Source of the DNA: Antennarius striatus
Taxonomy: Eukaryota; Chordata; Actinopteri; Lophiiformes; Antennariidae
Length of the DNA stretch: 64,000 nt
NCBI RefSeq assembly: GCF_040054535.1
Contig: NC_090788.1
Coordinates: 19,149,001-19,213,000, forward strand
Reading direction: 5' to 3'
In this document: positions 42,750-61,825 of the stretch, one piece after another
Layout: each line of letters starts with the position of its first letter
How positions within the stretch are numbered: the first letter of the stretch is position 1
Made by a program: the position numbers and the translations under genes
Notes under the pieces: generated by a model
The model's input: the letters and a program-made list of their open reading frames with translations, nothing else
Database searches by the model: none
Told to the model about the DNA's origin: nothing

Positions 42750-45700
42750 CGTGCGTGTGTGTATAAAATAGTTTGTACATGTGTTATTAAATGTAAACAG
42801 AATTTAACGACGTTTCCCCAAAAAACCTGATGTAAACAATAAAACACATGCATTTGGATTTTCCTTTTTCCATGTGAAAAGAATTCTGGATTTAGCAAAA
42901 AAAAATATACAAATTGAAGCACATATATAGAAATGTATGGGTTTTTTTTCTTTCTTGACAAATTTGTCAGACGGTTATATTAAGACATTATTTTTCAAAA
43001 TAGAGATTTTTCTGCCAATTATTTAACAGCTTAAATTTAAAGGAATAGCACTGTATTACCTTGTATTCTGATGCAATGATGGACTGTGGACATGTAACAC
43101 TGGAAATAAACATCACAAAAGTATGCAATATATTTATAATGTTTTGAAAAGGTCATCAAAGAATATGACAAATTTAATGTGGATATGCTTGAAGACTGTC
43201 AAAACTCACTTTGTCGCCTCGGAGCAGTTTGATGTTTTGTTTATCTTAGAAATCTGGAGGAATGAAATTAAACTTTGTGTTACAAAAATGAACCAATGCA
43301 AAATAGAGGCTTACATTAGCAATTGAAGTGTACACGTGAACTCACCATGGACAGGACATGGGAAATATTGATGTCTGGATCTTTTATTGAAATTTGAAAA
43401 GTGTAATATGCATCTAAAAACCAAAGAAAACATCATCAGTATTATTTACTTAGATTATAATTTTGCGATTTTGTGGGGATTAAAATACCAGTTCTACTGC
43501 AGTAATCAGAGCAGCTGCAGGAATTGTTCTCCATAACTGAAATCAGAGAAAGTCAAACGTTGTCGGTTTACTGAATTTAGATGTCATGATGTTCAACCAC
43601 ACAATCAGTTCTTCAAGACTAAATATCTTTCATTTCTTCACTAGACTTGTGGCCCCACACATACCAGACTGCACTTGAGATATAGATGTAGTTGTGGCTC
43701 CCTCTAGCTCCAGAGCCACAACTACATCTCTTATCTCAAGTGCAGTCTGGTATGTGTGGCGACACAGTAATGTGAAACTGTTTCACATTTCTGTGCTTTG
43801 TTTGTGCTTTTCAAAAGTAAAATAGAAAATAGTTTTAATGTTTACAGGAAGTAAATTGATCAAAAACGTGTCAGCTGCACTAAATGGGAAAATATGTCAA
43901 GTCTATTTATGACATTACAGATTAAAATATGTAGATTAAAAAGTTTTGTTGATTTTGAACTAAGGCATCAACATGTGGTATTAATTTAAAGGGATTGACT
44001 GTTTTGTGTGGTTTGAGGACGTTCAAGAAGATCTTACCTGCAAAACATTCACTTGAATTTCTTTGATGAACCACATAAGCAGATTCAGAGTCTTCACTGT
44101 GAAAACATCCACAAATAATAAAAGATTAGTTTTAGCCCATTGCATTGGGATTGTATATTTTTGGAAAATGTGAGTGTTCTTGTTGATTATTTATCAAATC
44201 AAGTGTATTATTTTCATCATTAATGTTAATTTAGTAAATAAACAGCCATGATTATTACCATGATGCATCAGCATGTCCACGAAAAACACAACTGTCCTCC
44301 TCGTCTGGATTGCTATTGCAGTCATTTATTAGCCGATCTGTTAAGAGAGGCTCAACGTAATCAGGTGACTTATCAGGAAGGTAATTATTTAAATCAAAAC
44401 GTCAGCACTTACTCGTTCTGTCTGCTTTCCTTCCCACGATTTGAATATCAGAGACGCTGCTACTGGCAGCACAGAGTGTACGGAGGATACAGCATGAAGG
44501 CACACTGTGGCTCAGCTTCAGCACCACAGCACAGCTGGTGTGTTTGAGATGAGGTGAGGTGAGCATCCCATGATGTGTTTGTCATTTCAATGCTTTTAGT
44601 TCCACTTACCTTTTTGTAGTTTCTGTGCAATCTACCTCAATATCCTGTTAAAAAGTAAATCTTTCTTTAGTCACATGATAATTTGTACATACTGCTACCC
44701 AGAAATGCATTCAAGTGTTAACTTACTTGAAACAGGTTGGATGCTTTTTTATTGGCGGGGTCACTGCAAATAAAGTGAGGCGATGTCAATGAAAACCAAG
44801 AATTGTTGAAAATGAAATAACATTTGAGGAGATGTCTCAGTTTCCTGGTACAAATAAGAGCTGTTGCTTAACAACAAACAAAAACAAACTATTTGAAACC
44901 TCGCAGTTTCATAAAGATCGTAAAAAATCCTTTCAGTGATAGCAGAGTTCTAACGTATGATTTTTATGTGCATACATTTTTGTTAGAAATAAATATTGCA
45001 TTCTTTTTTAGTGTATTTCCTCCAAACAGTGCTGGTTTTGTACCTATAGTTAAGCTGTACCTTTGTGAAGTCATTCTTGTCGTCACGGTTGTGGATTCAC
45101 TTGTGCTTGTAGGTGCAGTTAGTGAAAAGCTAGTTGGGACAACTAATTCTTCCTGGTTTGGCGATTTGCAGCTCTCAAGCTTGTTTTTGAAGCCTTGGAT
45201 GAGCTGGAACAAAGAACAGGATGGTCATGTTGAATAATTGGTTAAAAAAAACATTACACGTCATATTTCTTAAAGCAATTAGTCCATAACCAGTTTTCTG
45301 ACATACCTGTGACTTGATTTCTGTTTCATTCATCTCCTTTCCATTTACATCCACAGCAATGTCAAGAAAGTAGTATACTGTTAGAAGAAAAGACAGCAGC
45401 TACTTAAACATGATTAAAATCAATGCAGTAGATACCAATCTATCACTGGTCCACAATACAGTTAACAGAGACTGTGCCTTGCCAGGAAATAATAATTATT
45501 TTATCCATCCATCCAATTTTTTGAAAATGAGATAATCCTCATATCACAATAATCATCTCATCTTCAGCCACTTTTCCATCTTGTGGGCCGCAGGTGATGC
45601 TGGCGCCTTTCCCAGCTGGCTATGGACGAGAAGAGGGTACACCCCAGACTTGTCACCAGTGAATAGAGGGGCCTATTTTCTTGATTTTTAACTTCAAAAT

Positions 45701-47490
45701 ATTTTTCTGGTTTTGTTTTTGCTTTGATTACACAGCGTTTGAAACAATGGGGCAAATGGTTCGTTGTCTATGACGGCTTTCAAACCGGGCCTGCCAACCA
45801 GAGAGGGGAGAGGATAAAGGCTGGACCTCTTGGTGAAGGGTGGCAGCATCACAACTGATACTTTGAGGATGAAGATCTAATCTGATCGAGCTCCAGTCTG
45901 GCCACCAGTAGATCAGTCAACACAGCCATGTATACAGTGTAACATATTTTGTGTCCTCTCTTAATTATCATGCAACAGATTCAGATGAAGGTAAAGACGG
46001 TTTGATCTCATTTTCAACCAATGAGACGTCATAGCAGACAGACGAGCAGCTGTGTGGGCATGAAAAGGTTTTGAAGGATTGTTTTTTTATCACAAGTTCT
46101 AATGGTTGTTTGTTCTGAAACATTTCCACTGATGTGACAGTAAAGTGGGTGATTGTGTCATTCTCTGTAGCATTACCTGAAGTCTGTGCATTTATTGTAG
46201 TAGAAAGAAGGGGAAGAGTTGTGGTGGTCTGATTGCAGGAAGCCTGACCTAATGGAGAAAATAAATTATTATTAACATTGGTACAGCAAAACTAAAAGAT
46301 GTCATCAGCGCTAGAAAAATCTAAACAATTCTCTCACCAAACCAAAAAAAATTTGTAATTAATGTTCATATTATTGGAAAATGTATGATGGACTAACATC
46401 AATGACTTCAATCTGTACAAAATTAAGATAATATAAAAATATAATAATTACAAAATATTATAGTATATTACAAATTTTATATTATATAATATACATATTT
46501 AAATATATTACATATTTTATATATTATAAAATAATACTTTTTATTTACATACAATACATGAATCCATACATGTATAAAGAGTAATAAAAACACACACTGT
46601 CAAATAAAACCGTCATAGGAGCATGTTTACTTGATAGACTTGATAGAGATTACATCTGATAAGTGGTATACAAATAAAGAAAACAAAAAAAACTACATTA
46701 TTAAAAAAAATATCAAATGTCTACTGTGGTTCCATAATTTCTCAGGGCCCAAAGTGAATTTCCTACATAAACTGTAGGATCCACATTTAGAGAATTCAAC
46801 CGGACAGCCAGAATTCCTGAAATCATTGGCGCCAGCCTGCCCTGTTCATGACCACAAGAAGGGCAGGAAACTGTATCCGTGTCACCCCGGATACAGCCTG
46901 TTTGTTCTCCTCCCCTCTGGGGGGCGCTGTAGACCTCACACCGGAACAAGCAGGCACATAAGTAGATTTTTTCCCCACAGGTAGAAACTGTAGATTCAAA
47001 CTCCTTTCATGTGTACACGTGGTCGGCCAATACAGCTGATTCTAGTTCTATGCTTTAAAAACATATGTATGTAATGCTTGTTCTCCTCTTGATCATCATA
47101 CCTTTGACAAACTTCTCTGAGAATGTCACATATATGTCCTTGACATGTTCAGTGATGCTGTAATTTTCTTTGTTTATCATTCTTTGCATGTTTTCTGTCT
47201 TCTTTTACAAAGTCAGTACAGCACTGTGACGCTTTGTTTGACAGAGATCAGACAATGTGACAAAAGCTGAGTTGTTGGCACGTCTGTTATTCTCAGACAT
47301 GCCAGAGTTGGAAAGTTAAAAATAGACGTGTTGAGTTGTAGGTCTAGATAAGATAGAAGAAGCGCCTTCCTATTGTCTGCAAACATTTTCTTTCTAACTC
47401 AAGCTGTCATACCCGCCAGCAGGAGCAGCAGCTGTATGTACAACCAGGTTAGATGTCCAGTGTGTGAAGTGGTCTTCTTCACTCTGTAAT
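36164..47490 (-). CDS. adgrg2: Adhesion G-protein-coupled receptor G2 (GPR64-like)
   Basis: Well-supported exons in reverse order of coordinates are 41477-41901, 41191-41392, 40848-41004, 39620-39784, 39370-39492, 39190-39235, 38953-39056, 38732-38856, 37817-38188, 37418-37701, 36814-36915, 36477-36626 and 36164-36267 (stop TGA). Upstream extracellular exons lie between 42003 and 47490. The order is: signal peptide, Cys-containing repeated modules, a Thr/Asn-rich mucin-like stalk, GAIN domain, GPS cleavage motif, seven membrane helices, Ser/Asn-rich cytoplasmic tail. The 7TM region ([58 protein letters not shown]) and tail ([20 protein letters not shown]) follow human ADGRG2 closer than G4 or G6. 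In mammals this receptor acts in epididymal epithelium. Confidence 0.92.
36814..38856 (-). CDS. adgrg2: adgrg2 seven-transmembrane exons
   Basis: Exon 38732-38856 carries TM1. Exon 37817-38188 carries TM2-TM4 and part of extracellular loop 2 ([20 protein letters not shown]). Exon 37418-37701 carries TM5-TM7 ([31 protein letters not shown]). Exon 36814-36915 carries the end of TM7 and helix 8 ([19 protein letters not shown]). The exon 36814 donor is weak (GTTTGT). All phases join. Confidence 0.93.
38511..38548 (+). repeat. (TG)n microsatellite
   Basis: About 18 TG units in an adgrg2 intron. Confidence 0.95.
38953..39784 (-). CDS. adgrg2: adgrg2 GAIN domain end and GPS cleavage motif
   Basis: Exons 39620-39784 ([15 protein letters not shown]), 39370-39492 ([20 protein letters not shown]), 39190-39235 ([15 protein letters not shown]) and 38953-39056 ([20 protein letters not shown], then [13 protein letters not shown]). 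The two tryptophans, four cysteines and the His-Leu|Thr autoproteolysis site are intact, so self-cleavage at the GPS is expected. Confidence 0.94.
39960..40300. mobile_element. Probable hAT-like nonautonomous transposon fragment
   Basis: 40220-40300 reads GGGAGCCACAGGGGAGGCGC, then AAGAGCCGCAGGCGGCTCCA and GCCGCGGGTTGCCGACTCCT. I recognise this as the GC-rich end of a common vertebrate hAT-derived repeat. It lies in the adgrg2 intron 39785-40847. The left limit is a guess. Confidence 0.45.
40848..41901 (-). CDS. adgrg2: adgrg2 mucin-like stalk and GAIN start
   Basis: Exon 41477-41901 is rich in Thr, Asn and Pro with repeated N-A-T-T and N-V-T-T units; many are N-glycosylation sequons and the threonines suit O-glycosylation. 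Exons 41191-41392 ([20 protein letters not shown]) and 40848-41004 ([20 protein letters not shown]) begin the GAIN domain. Confidence 0.88.
42003..47490 (-). CDS. adgrg2: adgrg2 N-terminal extracellular exons (boundaries partly approximate)
   Basis: Small exons read, from the N-terminus: about 47413-47485 (hydrophobic [13 protein letters not shown], signal peptide), 46180-46247 ([17 protein letters not shown]), 45309-45380 ([20 protein letters not shown]), 45058-45203 (Thr/Ser-rich), 44727-44765, 44611-44635 ([12 protein letters not shown]), 44260-44338 ([13 protein letters not shown]), 44039-44100 ([14 protein letters not shown]), 43489-43540 ([13 protein letters not shown]), 43345-43413 ([20 protein letters not shown]), 43212-43253 ([13 protein letters not shown]), 43061-43100 ([13 protein letters not shown]), 42455-42489 ([11 protein letters not shown]), 42245-42369 ([20 protein letters not shown]) and 42003-42123. 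Splice sites were read by eye; the smallest exons could be off by a few bases. Confidence 0.7.
42690..42764 (+). repeat. (GT)n with GC interruptions
   Basis: About 36 GT units ending in GCGTGCGTGC in an adgrg2 intron. Confidence 0.97.
43655..43759. repeat. Long near-perfect inverted repeat (hairpin)
   Basis: The left arm 43655-43700 (CCACACATACCAGACTGCAC ... TTGTGGCTC) is repeated as its complement in 43713-43759, with only one small mismatch/indel near the middle. The loop is 12 nt. It lies in an adgrg2 intron (43541-44038). Confidence 0.96.
45505..45665. mobile_element. SINE-like repeat fragment
   Basis: CCATCCATCCAATTTTTTGA is followed by GGTGATGCTGGCGCCTTTCC, CAGCTGGCTATGGACGAGAA and GGGTACACCCCAGACTTGTC. 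These are the core strings of the fish SINE/LINE tail family also seen at 25866, 30960 and 35430. It lies in an adgrg2 intron. Confidence 0.65.
46730..46980. other. GC-rich block in adgrg2 intron, possibly retroelement-derived
   Basis: The block is distinctly GC-richer than the AT-rich DNA around it. On the minus strand it reads CRGVYS-like Cys-rich text ([20 protein letters not shown]). It includes a short palindrome (TGTATCCG ... CGGATACA, about 46878-46898). It resembles degraded LINE coding sequence but I cannot name the family. Confidence 0.3.
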
Positions 47491-48050
47491 ACAACAAAAA
47501 AAATGCACAGATTTAAAACATAAAACATGAATTCAACCAAGGAAACAATCTGGCTCACACGTCATTTCAGTGTCTTTTTTTTTTTTTTTTCAATACTCAT
47601 TATACAACAACACATTCAAAGTGAACAGTGAGTTAACTTTAAACGTGTTTTCCTGTCATAGCTTTTTGTATAATTACATGTCTGAATAGATGGGACGCTT
47701 GAGTGCATTCCTGTTCAGACAGCCTATTGAATACAATCAGAGCGTGATACAAAAGAACACACACATTAGCTTTGTCCCGGCTCAGGAACAGCGATATATC
47801 TATATTGAGAACAGGTGTTATTCTGAATAGAATCTCATGGGAAATATTTACTTTGGTAAAAGCCTTTCAGAGGTATTTACATCTGTAATCATGATTTTAC
47901 AAAAAAATCTAACCACTAAATAGAGCAAGGAGCGAGATAGTTCTAAATGTGTTTCTGATATATATAAAAAGCTTTTACTTTGGTAAAGATATGTGTGTGT
48001 GTGTGCATGTCTGGGTGTACATGTGCGTATATATATTCTTATACAAATAC

Positions 48051-48151
<101 letters not shown>

Positions 48152-48651
48152 AATTATATATAGATATAGCTATTATATAAGAAACGTGTCCTTTGGTAAA
48201 TAATCTGATCTTAATAACCTGAGCATCGTTTTATCTCGTCATGTCTGGTGCATGCACTCTCATGTTCTTATTATCAATAATGAATATTGAATATTGGATG
48301 AATATTGGTGAGTCCAATATACAGAGTTGCCTTTTGTTTCTTTTGAGTTGAGTTGAGTCTTTGAGTTTGAGTGTTCTACAACAAGCTTTAGTTTCAAAAA
48401 GATAAAAACCTGTGAAATGTGAAAACCTGACAAGAGAGATTAAAGGGTATTTTTAAAATAAAAAATTACAGAAATAAATTCAGAATATCAGGTAGTTGGA
48501 TTAAAAGTAAATGAAACACATAAAAAATGTTTTTATAGAATAATTACTAGTACAAAACAAGGTTTATTAGATAAATCTATATGAGACCTGAAACAAAACG
48601 TGATTCGTGAGATAATGAAGTAGAAGGAGAGACACTACGATGCTAATTTAC

Positions 48652-48728
48652 CTGAGAGAGGCAGCAAATGAGCACCAACATGAAGATCCATGGGAAAAAA
48701 AGCTTTTTATGACTGTCATCATTTTCAT
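48652..48728 (-). CDS. Possible first coding exon of adgrg2
   Basis: On the minus strand, ATG at 48728 opens MKMMTVIKSFFSHGSSC and runs to CTCAG with donor GTAAAT. The phase joins the 47413-47485 exon as [12 protein letters not shown]. It would place the signal sequence about 40 residues from the N-terminus, which is unusual; human ADGRG2 also has an extended pre-signal stretch. There is no homology support. Confidence 0.35.
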
Positions 48729-48899
48729 AGAACATATCTTTCGATGGTCTAAATCCAAACGTGAGGACAAGCCCAAACAGTCGACATTAGACACAAACTT
48801 TCTTCTCTTTGCCAGCACTGTTTTGATTGTTGACCAGCGGCTGTGTGAACTCATAGTGACTGTGTTTCTCAACCAGGATCAAGAGCTGACACATGTGGC

Positions 48900-51152
48900 A
48901 CTCCCCTGATGCGTCAGCCGGCACAGGTGAATCCTACAGGCACGCTCGTCTCTAGATAATCAGAAAAATCCAGTTTAGACAAGATCAGAAAAAGGCCCAC
49001 TGCTGCGGAGCGACATCCCTTCACACCGATGATTCCATTCTTCTTCTCTATTATGGTTGCTATTACAGGTGCACCTCGGGGTGTGTCCTAAACTGTGATT
49101 GTTGTTTGTGACAGACACAGAAACAAATACTGTTTCCAGAGTGACGCTGCAGACCTTTAAGACTCGGCGTTGACACGTTCAGTTGTGCAATAGAAGACGT
49201 CATGCCAATTTTTTTCAGGACTGCAAATAGGAGAACCTTGTTTATCCTGCACCACCCTGCTGCACACTAGAAGTGTACATACTGTACACCTAAACACACA
49301 TTTATTCTATTGTTGTGGCTCTTCAAACTGTATTTTACCAGCCACACACTGTTTATCTTTATTTAATACAGTTAATCAATGTCTGCTATGTTTTAAAGCA
49401 ATCCCTCATACCTTTAGAGAGCTGCCGTTGTTAATGTATTTTAACATCTTTTAATATGCAAAGAATCAGTGTTTAATTGATGTTGAAGTTAGTGTTGACA
49501 ACATACCAAACTTTAAAAGCATACCTAAATTTTTGGGTTGAATGATTATTGATGATATTATAGAACTAATCCTCATTATTCATTTGCACAGACACCTTGA
49601 AGTTTATTTATGTAGTATGAAACTGTTATATAGCCTGATTTTGTCTCAGTTCCACTAACATTTGATGACACCAGAGTGCTGTTGATTTCATTCAAGATCA
49701 TTATTATAGAATGTGTTTGTTTGTATCTACTAATGCACACATAATCTAAGATTACAATAGAAACAATTAATTAATGTTTTGTGTTTTTACCATTTCACGT
49801 ATTCTTGTGTGTGATGCAATAATATACCACATTCCATTAAAACTGTACAAAACCTTTTATAAAATACATTTTATTACAACTGAGACCAGTGAGTGACAGG
49901 AATGCTTTATATATGTGAAACAAATGTCTTTATTTGTTGATGGTGTTTTATTTTTATATAATTTATTACATTACAAGACTAGAATTTTAAATAATTTTTA
50001 TTTGTTTCAGTTGTACTTTTTAAAAATATTTTAATGACATTTGCTGTATTAAGAGAAATAAAGAGTGTCCATCCATATTTCCACCAGAGGGCATGAGGAA
50101 GGATCTTGTCCAACCTTAAAGTACATGTTTTGATAACATGAGGGAGCCAATGCTTCTCTAAATGAAACAACACAATAAAAAAGGAAATAGACATCAAATT
50201 GTGGATTTGAGTCATGCTTAATTTTTTAATTTTGAATTAATTGTACCTGACTTATCTTTTCACTATGGGCTCTGATCCCATTTCATCACTTTTCTACTGT
50301 ATGCACAGTAGATGTGCATGTATTCATTACATCATCCATCAAACATGTGTGATGACTCTGATGTCCTACTTACTTCATGTAACAGCGTGCAGTTATGTAA
50401 CCCAGTGGCCTGTAAATCCTTCTCTGCATATTTTTTTCCCAACTCTTCACCCCTATTCCAGAACTGCTTCCAAAAAAAAATCTCATTTAACTCATAACAT
50501 GCTCAGATTAGCTATGTGGACATGTTTTTGAGTCTATTTTCCATATATTACTACTAAATCTATATCCATGATGCATTTGGCACTAGTTGGCATAATAAAT
50601 TCAAGTATCTATAGGTAAGCAATCCCAAACACCGTATAACTATTGTATAATAAAAGTCTGTTCTACACCCTTAATTTTTAGTGGAGCTGTTATAGCATGT
50701 TTGCAATTTGATGTTAACATCTTCCACGTTCAAGCCAACATTAGTGAGAAGCCTTTAAAGCAGTTATCATCAATATTTTTAAAAGATTAATAAATCACAG
50801 GACTCACTGTAAGGAATGAGTTTCTCATTTTTTTATTTAAAATTATTTTACTCTTCTAACATTTCAGGGTAAAAGATTTACTCATAGAGCAGCTGGTTTC
50901 TTTTTTTATTAATATTAATAATAATATGAATAATATTCATAATAATATTAATATGTAAATGCTCCATACTAAAATTAAATGAATTTTTGCATTATGTTTG
51001 TTTGTTAAGAACTTCTTACATTAACTTAAAACTACATGCCAGTTTAAAATGTGTTTATGGATATGGAGACATGGGTGAAAAAAATTGATGACTGTTAAAC
51101 GGACATGCGTGAACTCCACCTGCTGTTGACGGTCCTCTGGTTGGATCAGATT

Positions 51153-51237
<85 letters not shown>

Positions 51238-51573
51238 TGTTATTGTGCGTATGCTTTCCATTGGTAATTTAGGTTGCAGTCTGGGTGCTTGTGGTTAATG
51301 TGCCATGCCAATTACAATCAACAATCTACATATGAAGTAACCTGCCACAATTACAATACATTAATGTCATGTGTCCACTGCATCAATGAAAAGAAAATCT
51401 GAATGTATTTGTTCGGTCAAAATCTTCTTGCTTATAAAACACAGAGTAAAAGTCATTCAACACAACGGCTGTTGTCAGGATGTCTCGTCTGTGCAAACCT
51501 GAACTTGTTGCTCCCAGTTTCATGCTGAAGACAGAGCATACTGTATGTATTTCTGCTATGCATAGTTCATGTT
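48900..51573. other. Intergenic region between adgrg2 and gabrr3
   Basis: I see no exon with a recognisable product. Contents are AT-rich sequence, an imperfect AT palindrome at 50911-50955 and a GT array at 51155-51240. The 3' UTR of gabrr3 must lie in its right part. Confidence 0.7.
51155..51240 (+). repeat. (GT)n microsatellite
   Basis: About 40 GT units downstream of the gabrr3 stop, within or just past its 3' UTR. Confidence 0.97.
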
Positions 51574-57887
<6,314 letters not shown>

Positions 57888-58259
57888 GGTTACCCTTGGG
57901 ATGGAACGAGGAGAGGAACCAAAGCGTTCCTCCGACGGCGTCAGCGTCTTGTCCTGGGGATGCCACAGCTGTCCCGATGCTCTACTGGCAGATCCATGTT
58001 CCAGGAGCAACACTCATTCTGTTCCACCGGATACTTCAGAATTGGGTTCTTCCATCCTCTCTAACGTGAAGCGGAGATATCCAGGACTTTTGCTCCAGTG
58101 CACAGGCATCCCCTGTGGCTGAGTTTGCTCCTCACTGTGCCATCCCTCTGCTCACGTCTCAACATGTTGCTCTGACTCCCCCCGCCGTCCCCACCCTCCG
58201 ATTTAAAACCAAATATCAATTTATTCTTATAATGACAAAGGAATACCATTAATTCCTCT

Positions 58260-61200
58260 CTAATCTTCTTATCTGTGGTTGGTAAAATCTTTCAGTAACC
58301 TACAAACTGTAGACAGCAGGGGGTGGGGGTGGAGAGAGGGATAATTCAACCAGCAGTTTCATCATCCTTCTATAAATAACATCTAAAAAAAAAAAAAAAA
58401 AAAAAAGCCTTTAGCCTACTTATGAATTGCAGGATTTTCCCTGTGGTTGGTGGAAGGCTGCAAATGATCCCGCAGAGAAGAGACAGATGCAAGCATACGT
58501 CTGGGTCACATCTGCAAACGCTGCACTTATGACTCCCGAGCAGATCTCTCTCGCAGCAGAGGACGGGATTCCATTGGTTGGTCCGATGGTTACTATCGTT
58601 TGGGTTAAAATAAAATGGTTTGGATGTCTTCTATTCAGCATGGTTTCAGCAAATTCACATACTGTGAGGTTTTTACATTTGTTATTTCTTGCGTTACCAC
58701 AAAAATTGAACCTTTAGTGTAACATAAACATGTTCTGTCCCATCATGTCGTCTCAGTCTTGGTTCTTGTTTGTCTTCAGTGTCCACAACAGCCACAACGT
58801 GTACTTCCTGTTCAGACCTGGATTACTATGTAGACAACTAAAGGCTTTTATTTTGACTAAGGCTGCATTGGTTTGGCATTTTGGTTCTCTTTTATTTACA
58901 CAAATTAAAAATGAATCCATCACAGACGGATGTTTAAATTCAATGTGGGTAGAGTGTTGTTGTAGTGCTGTTTGAATGCATATTATATTTCCTGTTCTTT
59001 TGTTTGTTGGTTTATTTGATTTTTTTTTGTTGTGATAAGTGATACCCCTACCGAACAGCACAAGTACACGTGTTCTCACAAATGTTTCTTTTTTATAGAA
59101 ATATGGAAATGTTCAAAAAAAAGTGAAGGAAGTCAATGGATTGTCTTCTAGTGTTAGTGATTGATAACAAACGAGCAAAATAAGACTCAACTTGAAGCAT
59201 AATTACATGAATATCACTTTTATTTGTATTGTTGTAAATAAAAATAAACTTTTCCTTGAAACCTAAAAAAGTTGTCATTAGATTGTGTGATATACATTAA
59301 ATCTGTGGTGTCCTGTGTGTTGGTGTACTGTGCATTTAACATGGCATGATAAACCGCTCTAATTATCCATTTCTATCTAATGACATATCCTGCTGGTATA
59401 TTGTTTAATAGATATAAAGCAGATTATCCTGAGAAGATTATTGGAAAGAAAAGTGGAAAAGGAAAGTAAATGTCATGAGAAATGACCAACAGGCATGCTG
59501 AAACAAACATGTTTAATTTTTATTCATTTAAATCAGGGAATAAATTGAATCCTGCAACAGAAAAAAGAGAATTTGATTGAAATAAATGGTGAAATGAAAA
59601 CATGGACAACATGACCCCATGCTAGTGGCACGGTCCCTTTAATCTGGGATTACAGTTGATTGAGTGAGTCATGAGCAGTTCCATCTTAAAGAATCACACA
59701 CGTGGGCCTTCGGTTCTGTTGGACATGTGCGGCTGCTGTGGGGTCGCCTCTTCTGTTCGACCCATCGCTGCCCTCTAGAGGTGGTCAGGTGTCAGCTGCA
59801 GTCTGGGCTACATTTATTTATCATACCTCTGAATTGCACTTAAATATTAAAGTAACAGGATAATTACTTTTGTCACTGTTAAATTTAATTGGTTGATAGC
59901 TTACTATCATATCATTGGCCAGGTTTGCCTTGAATGAGATCTTTGAAGAGATTTAATTTGTTGAATAAATTCTTCCTTCAAATTACAATACATGCCATCC
60001 ATGAGGTCTATAAATTCTATTGCAGAAATAGTGTTTTTATCATGGAAGGAGAAACATAACACAAAATGCAGCAGCACAAATCTTCCAAATCACAGAAACT
60101 AAACATAGAAATGACAAAACCAGAGAAAGCATGGACATCTCAGAATCAAATGATTTCTATTTAATCTAAAACTCATGCAGGGTCACCAAACTAAGTTTAA
60201 GAACAGTTTGCATATTGATCCAAGTTGGTGCTTTCTTTCCAAGTCCATTCATCCTTTTATAATGTGCACGTAGTGGGATGTAGGATATTCACACAAAGCA
60301 GAAGATGAGCTGCGTAGACCCTTAACAGGTTTCGGACCATGGCCTTATTTGTTGTGTGAGATTGAAAATGTGACTAAAATTAATTCAGGGTGTTTTTTTC
60401 CTGGGGGTTTTTTTCTGTAGAGGTGTTTGAAGCATTTATAAGAAAACCGGTTAAACTTTTACTTGTCGGGTTAATTAGTCAGTGTCCCATGAGTGTTAGA
60501 AAGGATGTAAAGTGGAAAGACAGAAACAGTTCACTGCACACCGGTGTGTTTAACATACAAACTACTGTTACAGAGCCAACATTTCACACCCGACATGGCA
60601 GAGACACATGGATTCAAGATTATGCTGCTTATCGTCTTGGAGAAAATGTTACGTATAAATTCAAAAGGTATTGTAACACTTGACGCCTCTTCTTTCAATT
60701 TACAGATGAGCAAATAATTCTAAACAAAAAGCGCAAAGTATATGGAGTGTTTTAAATAGTAACTAGTGACTTGTGTAAGACATTGCTGAACTATTGTGAC
60801 AAAAGTAATTTGAGGGTATTGATTCTGTGAGTTTGACAAACATTGGACTGATATTTTGATCAATTCTTGTAATTCTCACACAAGGAAACATTTTTTCTCA
60901 CAATTCTGGCAAATTGTGAGAAAAAAAGTTCAAATTAAAGTGAATGAGACTTTATCCCTCATGAATTAAAACATAATAATTTACTCTGTAAACAGTTTTA
61001 AAACAAGATTATTATTTTTTTATGTTGCTTTTTGCAAACACAAAACTTGGACATCTATTTAACCCTTAAATCGGGGAAGCTTTCCGATCTTCTGATTTCT
61101 CTAGTTAAATAAAACAAAGGAAGTTGCAGGAAGAGCATTTCCATTCTGAGCTCTGACAAAGTGATCCTTGTCAGCACGGTTGAAGATGTCAAAAGCTGTT

Positions 61201-61825
61201 TTACGGCTCAGTTGTGTAATGTAACATACTGGATAAAGATGTAGATAGCAGTAGTTTTCTAATGAAAGGTCCAGCGGTGGTAAACTCAACTGCACTGTGG
61301 CCTAGAGCGTTGAGAATGTTCGCCAGCTGTGTCAACCGTGCACATCTGGAGGAGCGGAAAAAATTGCGTTCCAGTTAAATCAACATTTCAGATTTATACC
61401 GGACAATTAAAAACAAGGCAACAGAGACAAACTGGGGATTTTTTTTGTAACATTTTTGCTTTTTTCCCAGAACAATTTCATGCTCTTGTGAAATACTAAA
61501 GAAAAAAAATGACCACATGAGTGATGAGGAGGGAAATTCCTGATTCTGCCACCCTCCAGCAGTAGTGTGTTTGAGGTCAATTGGAATAATATGACGTGGA
61601 GAAATATAACCAAAAACTAAACTTTTCATAAAAATGATAATATGTACATGTGTGGTTTCTGGAGTGATGTAAGAACAATGCAAACAGCAGTCACTATATT
61701 ATGTTTGTTCTTTAAAAAGACATTTTACAGCAATGGACATGAGTGACAGGACTATTTTACATTGAGACAAATATTCGTACATGTATAAACCAATAACAGT
61801 CACGTTTGCTCATGATTTCCAACAG
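58260..61825. other. Region between head-to-head gabrr3 and hhla2-like genes
   Basis: Contains a poly-A run at 58387-58407 and otherwise AT-rich DNA. The missing first (signal peptide) exon of the hhla2-like gene must lie here or in an overlooked place; I found no convincing ATG exon ending in the required phase 1. Open frames have no recognisable product. Confidence 0.6.

Noticed and set aside
60390..60683. 97-codon frame beginning MFFSWGFFSVEVF as leader exon of the hhla2-like gene
   Set aside because: The opening is hydrophobic, but no donor in phase 1 follows in a sensible place and the rest resembles nothing.
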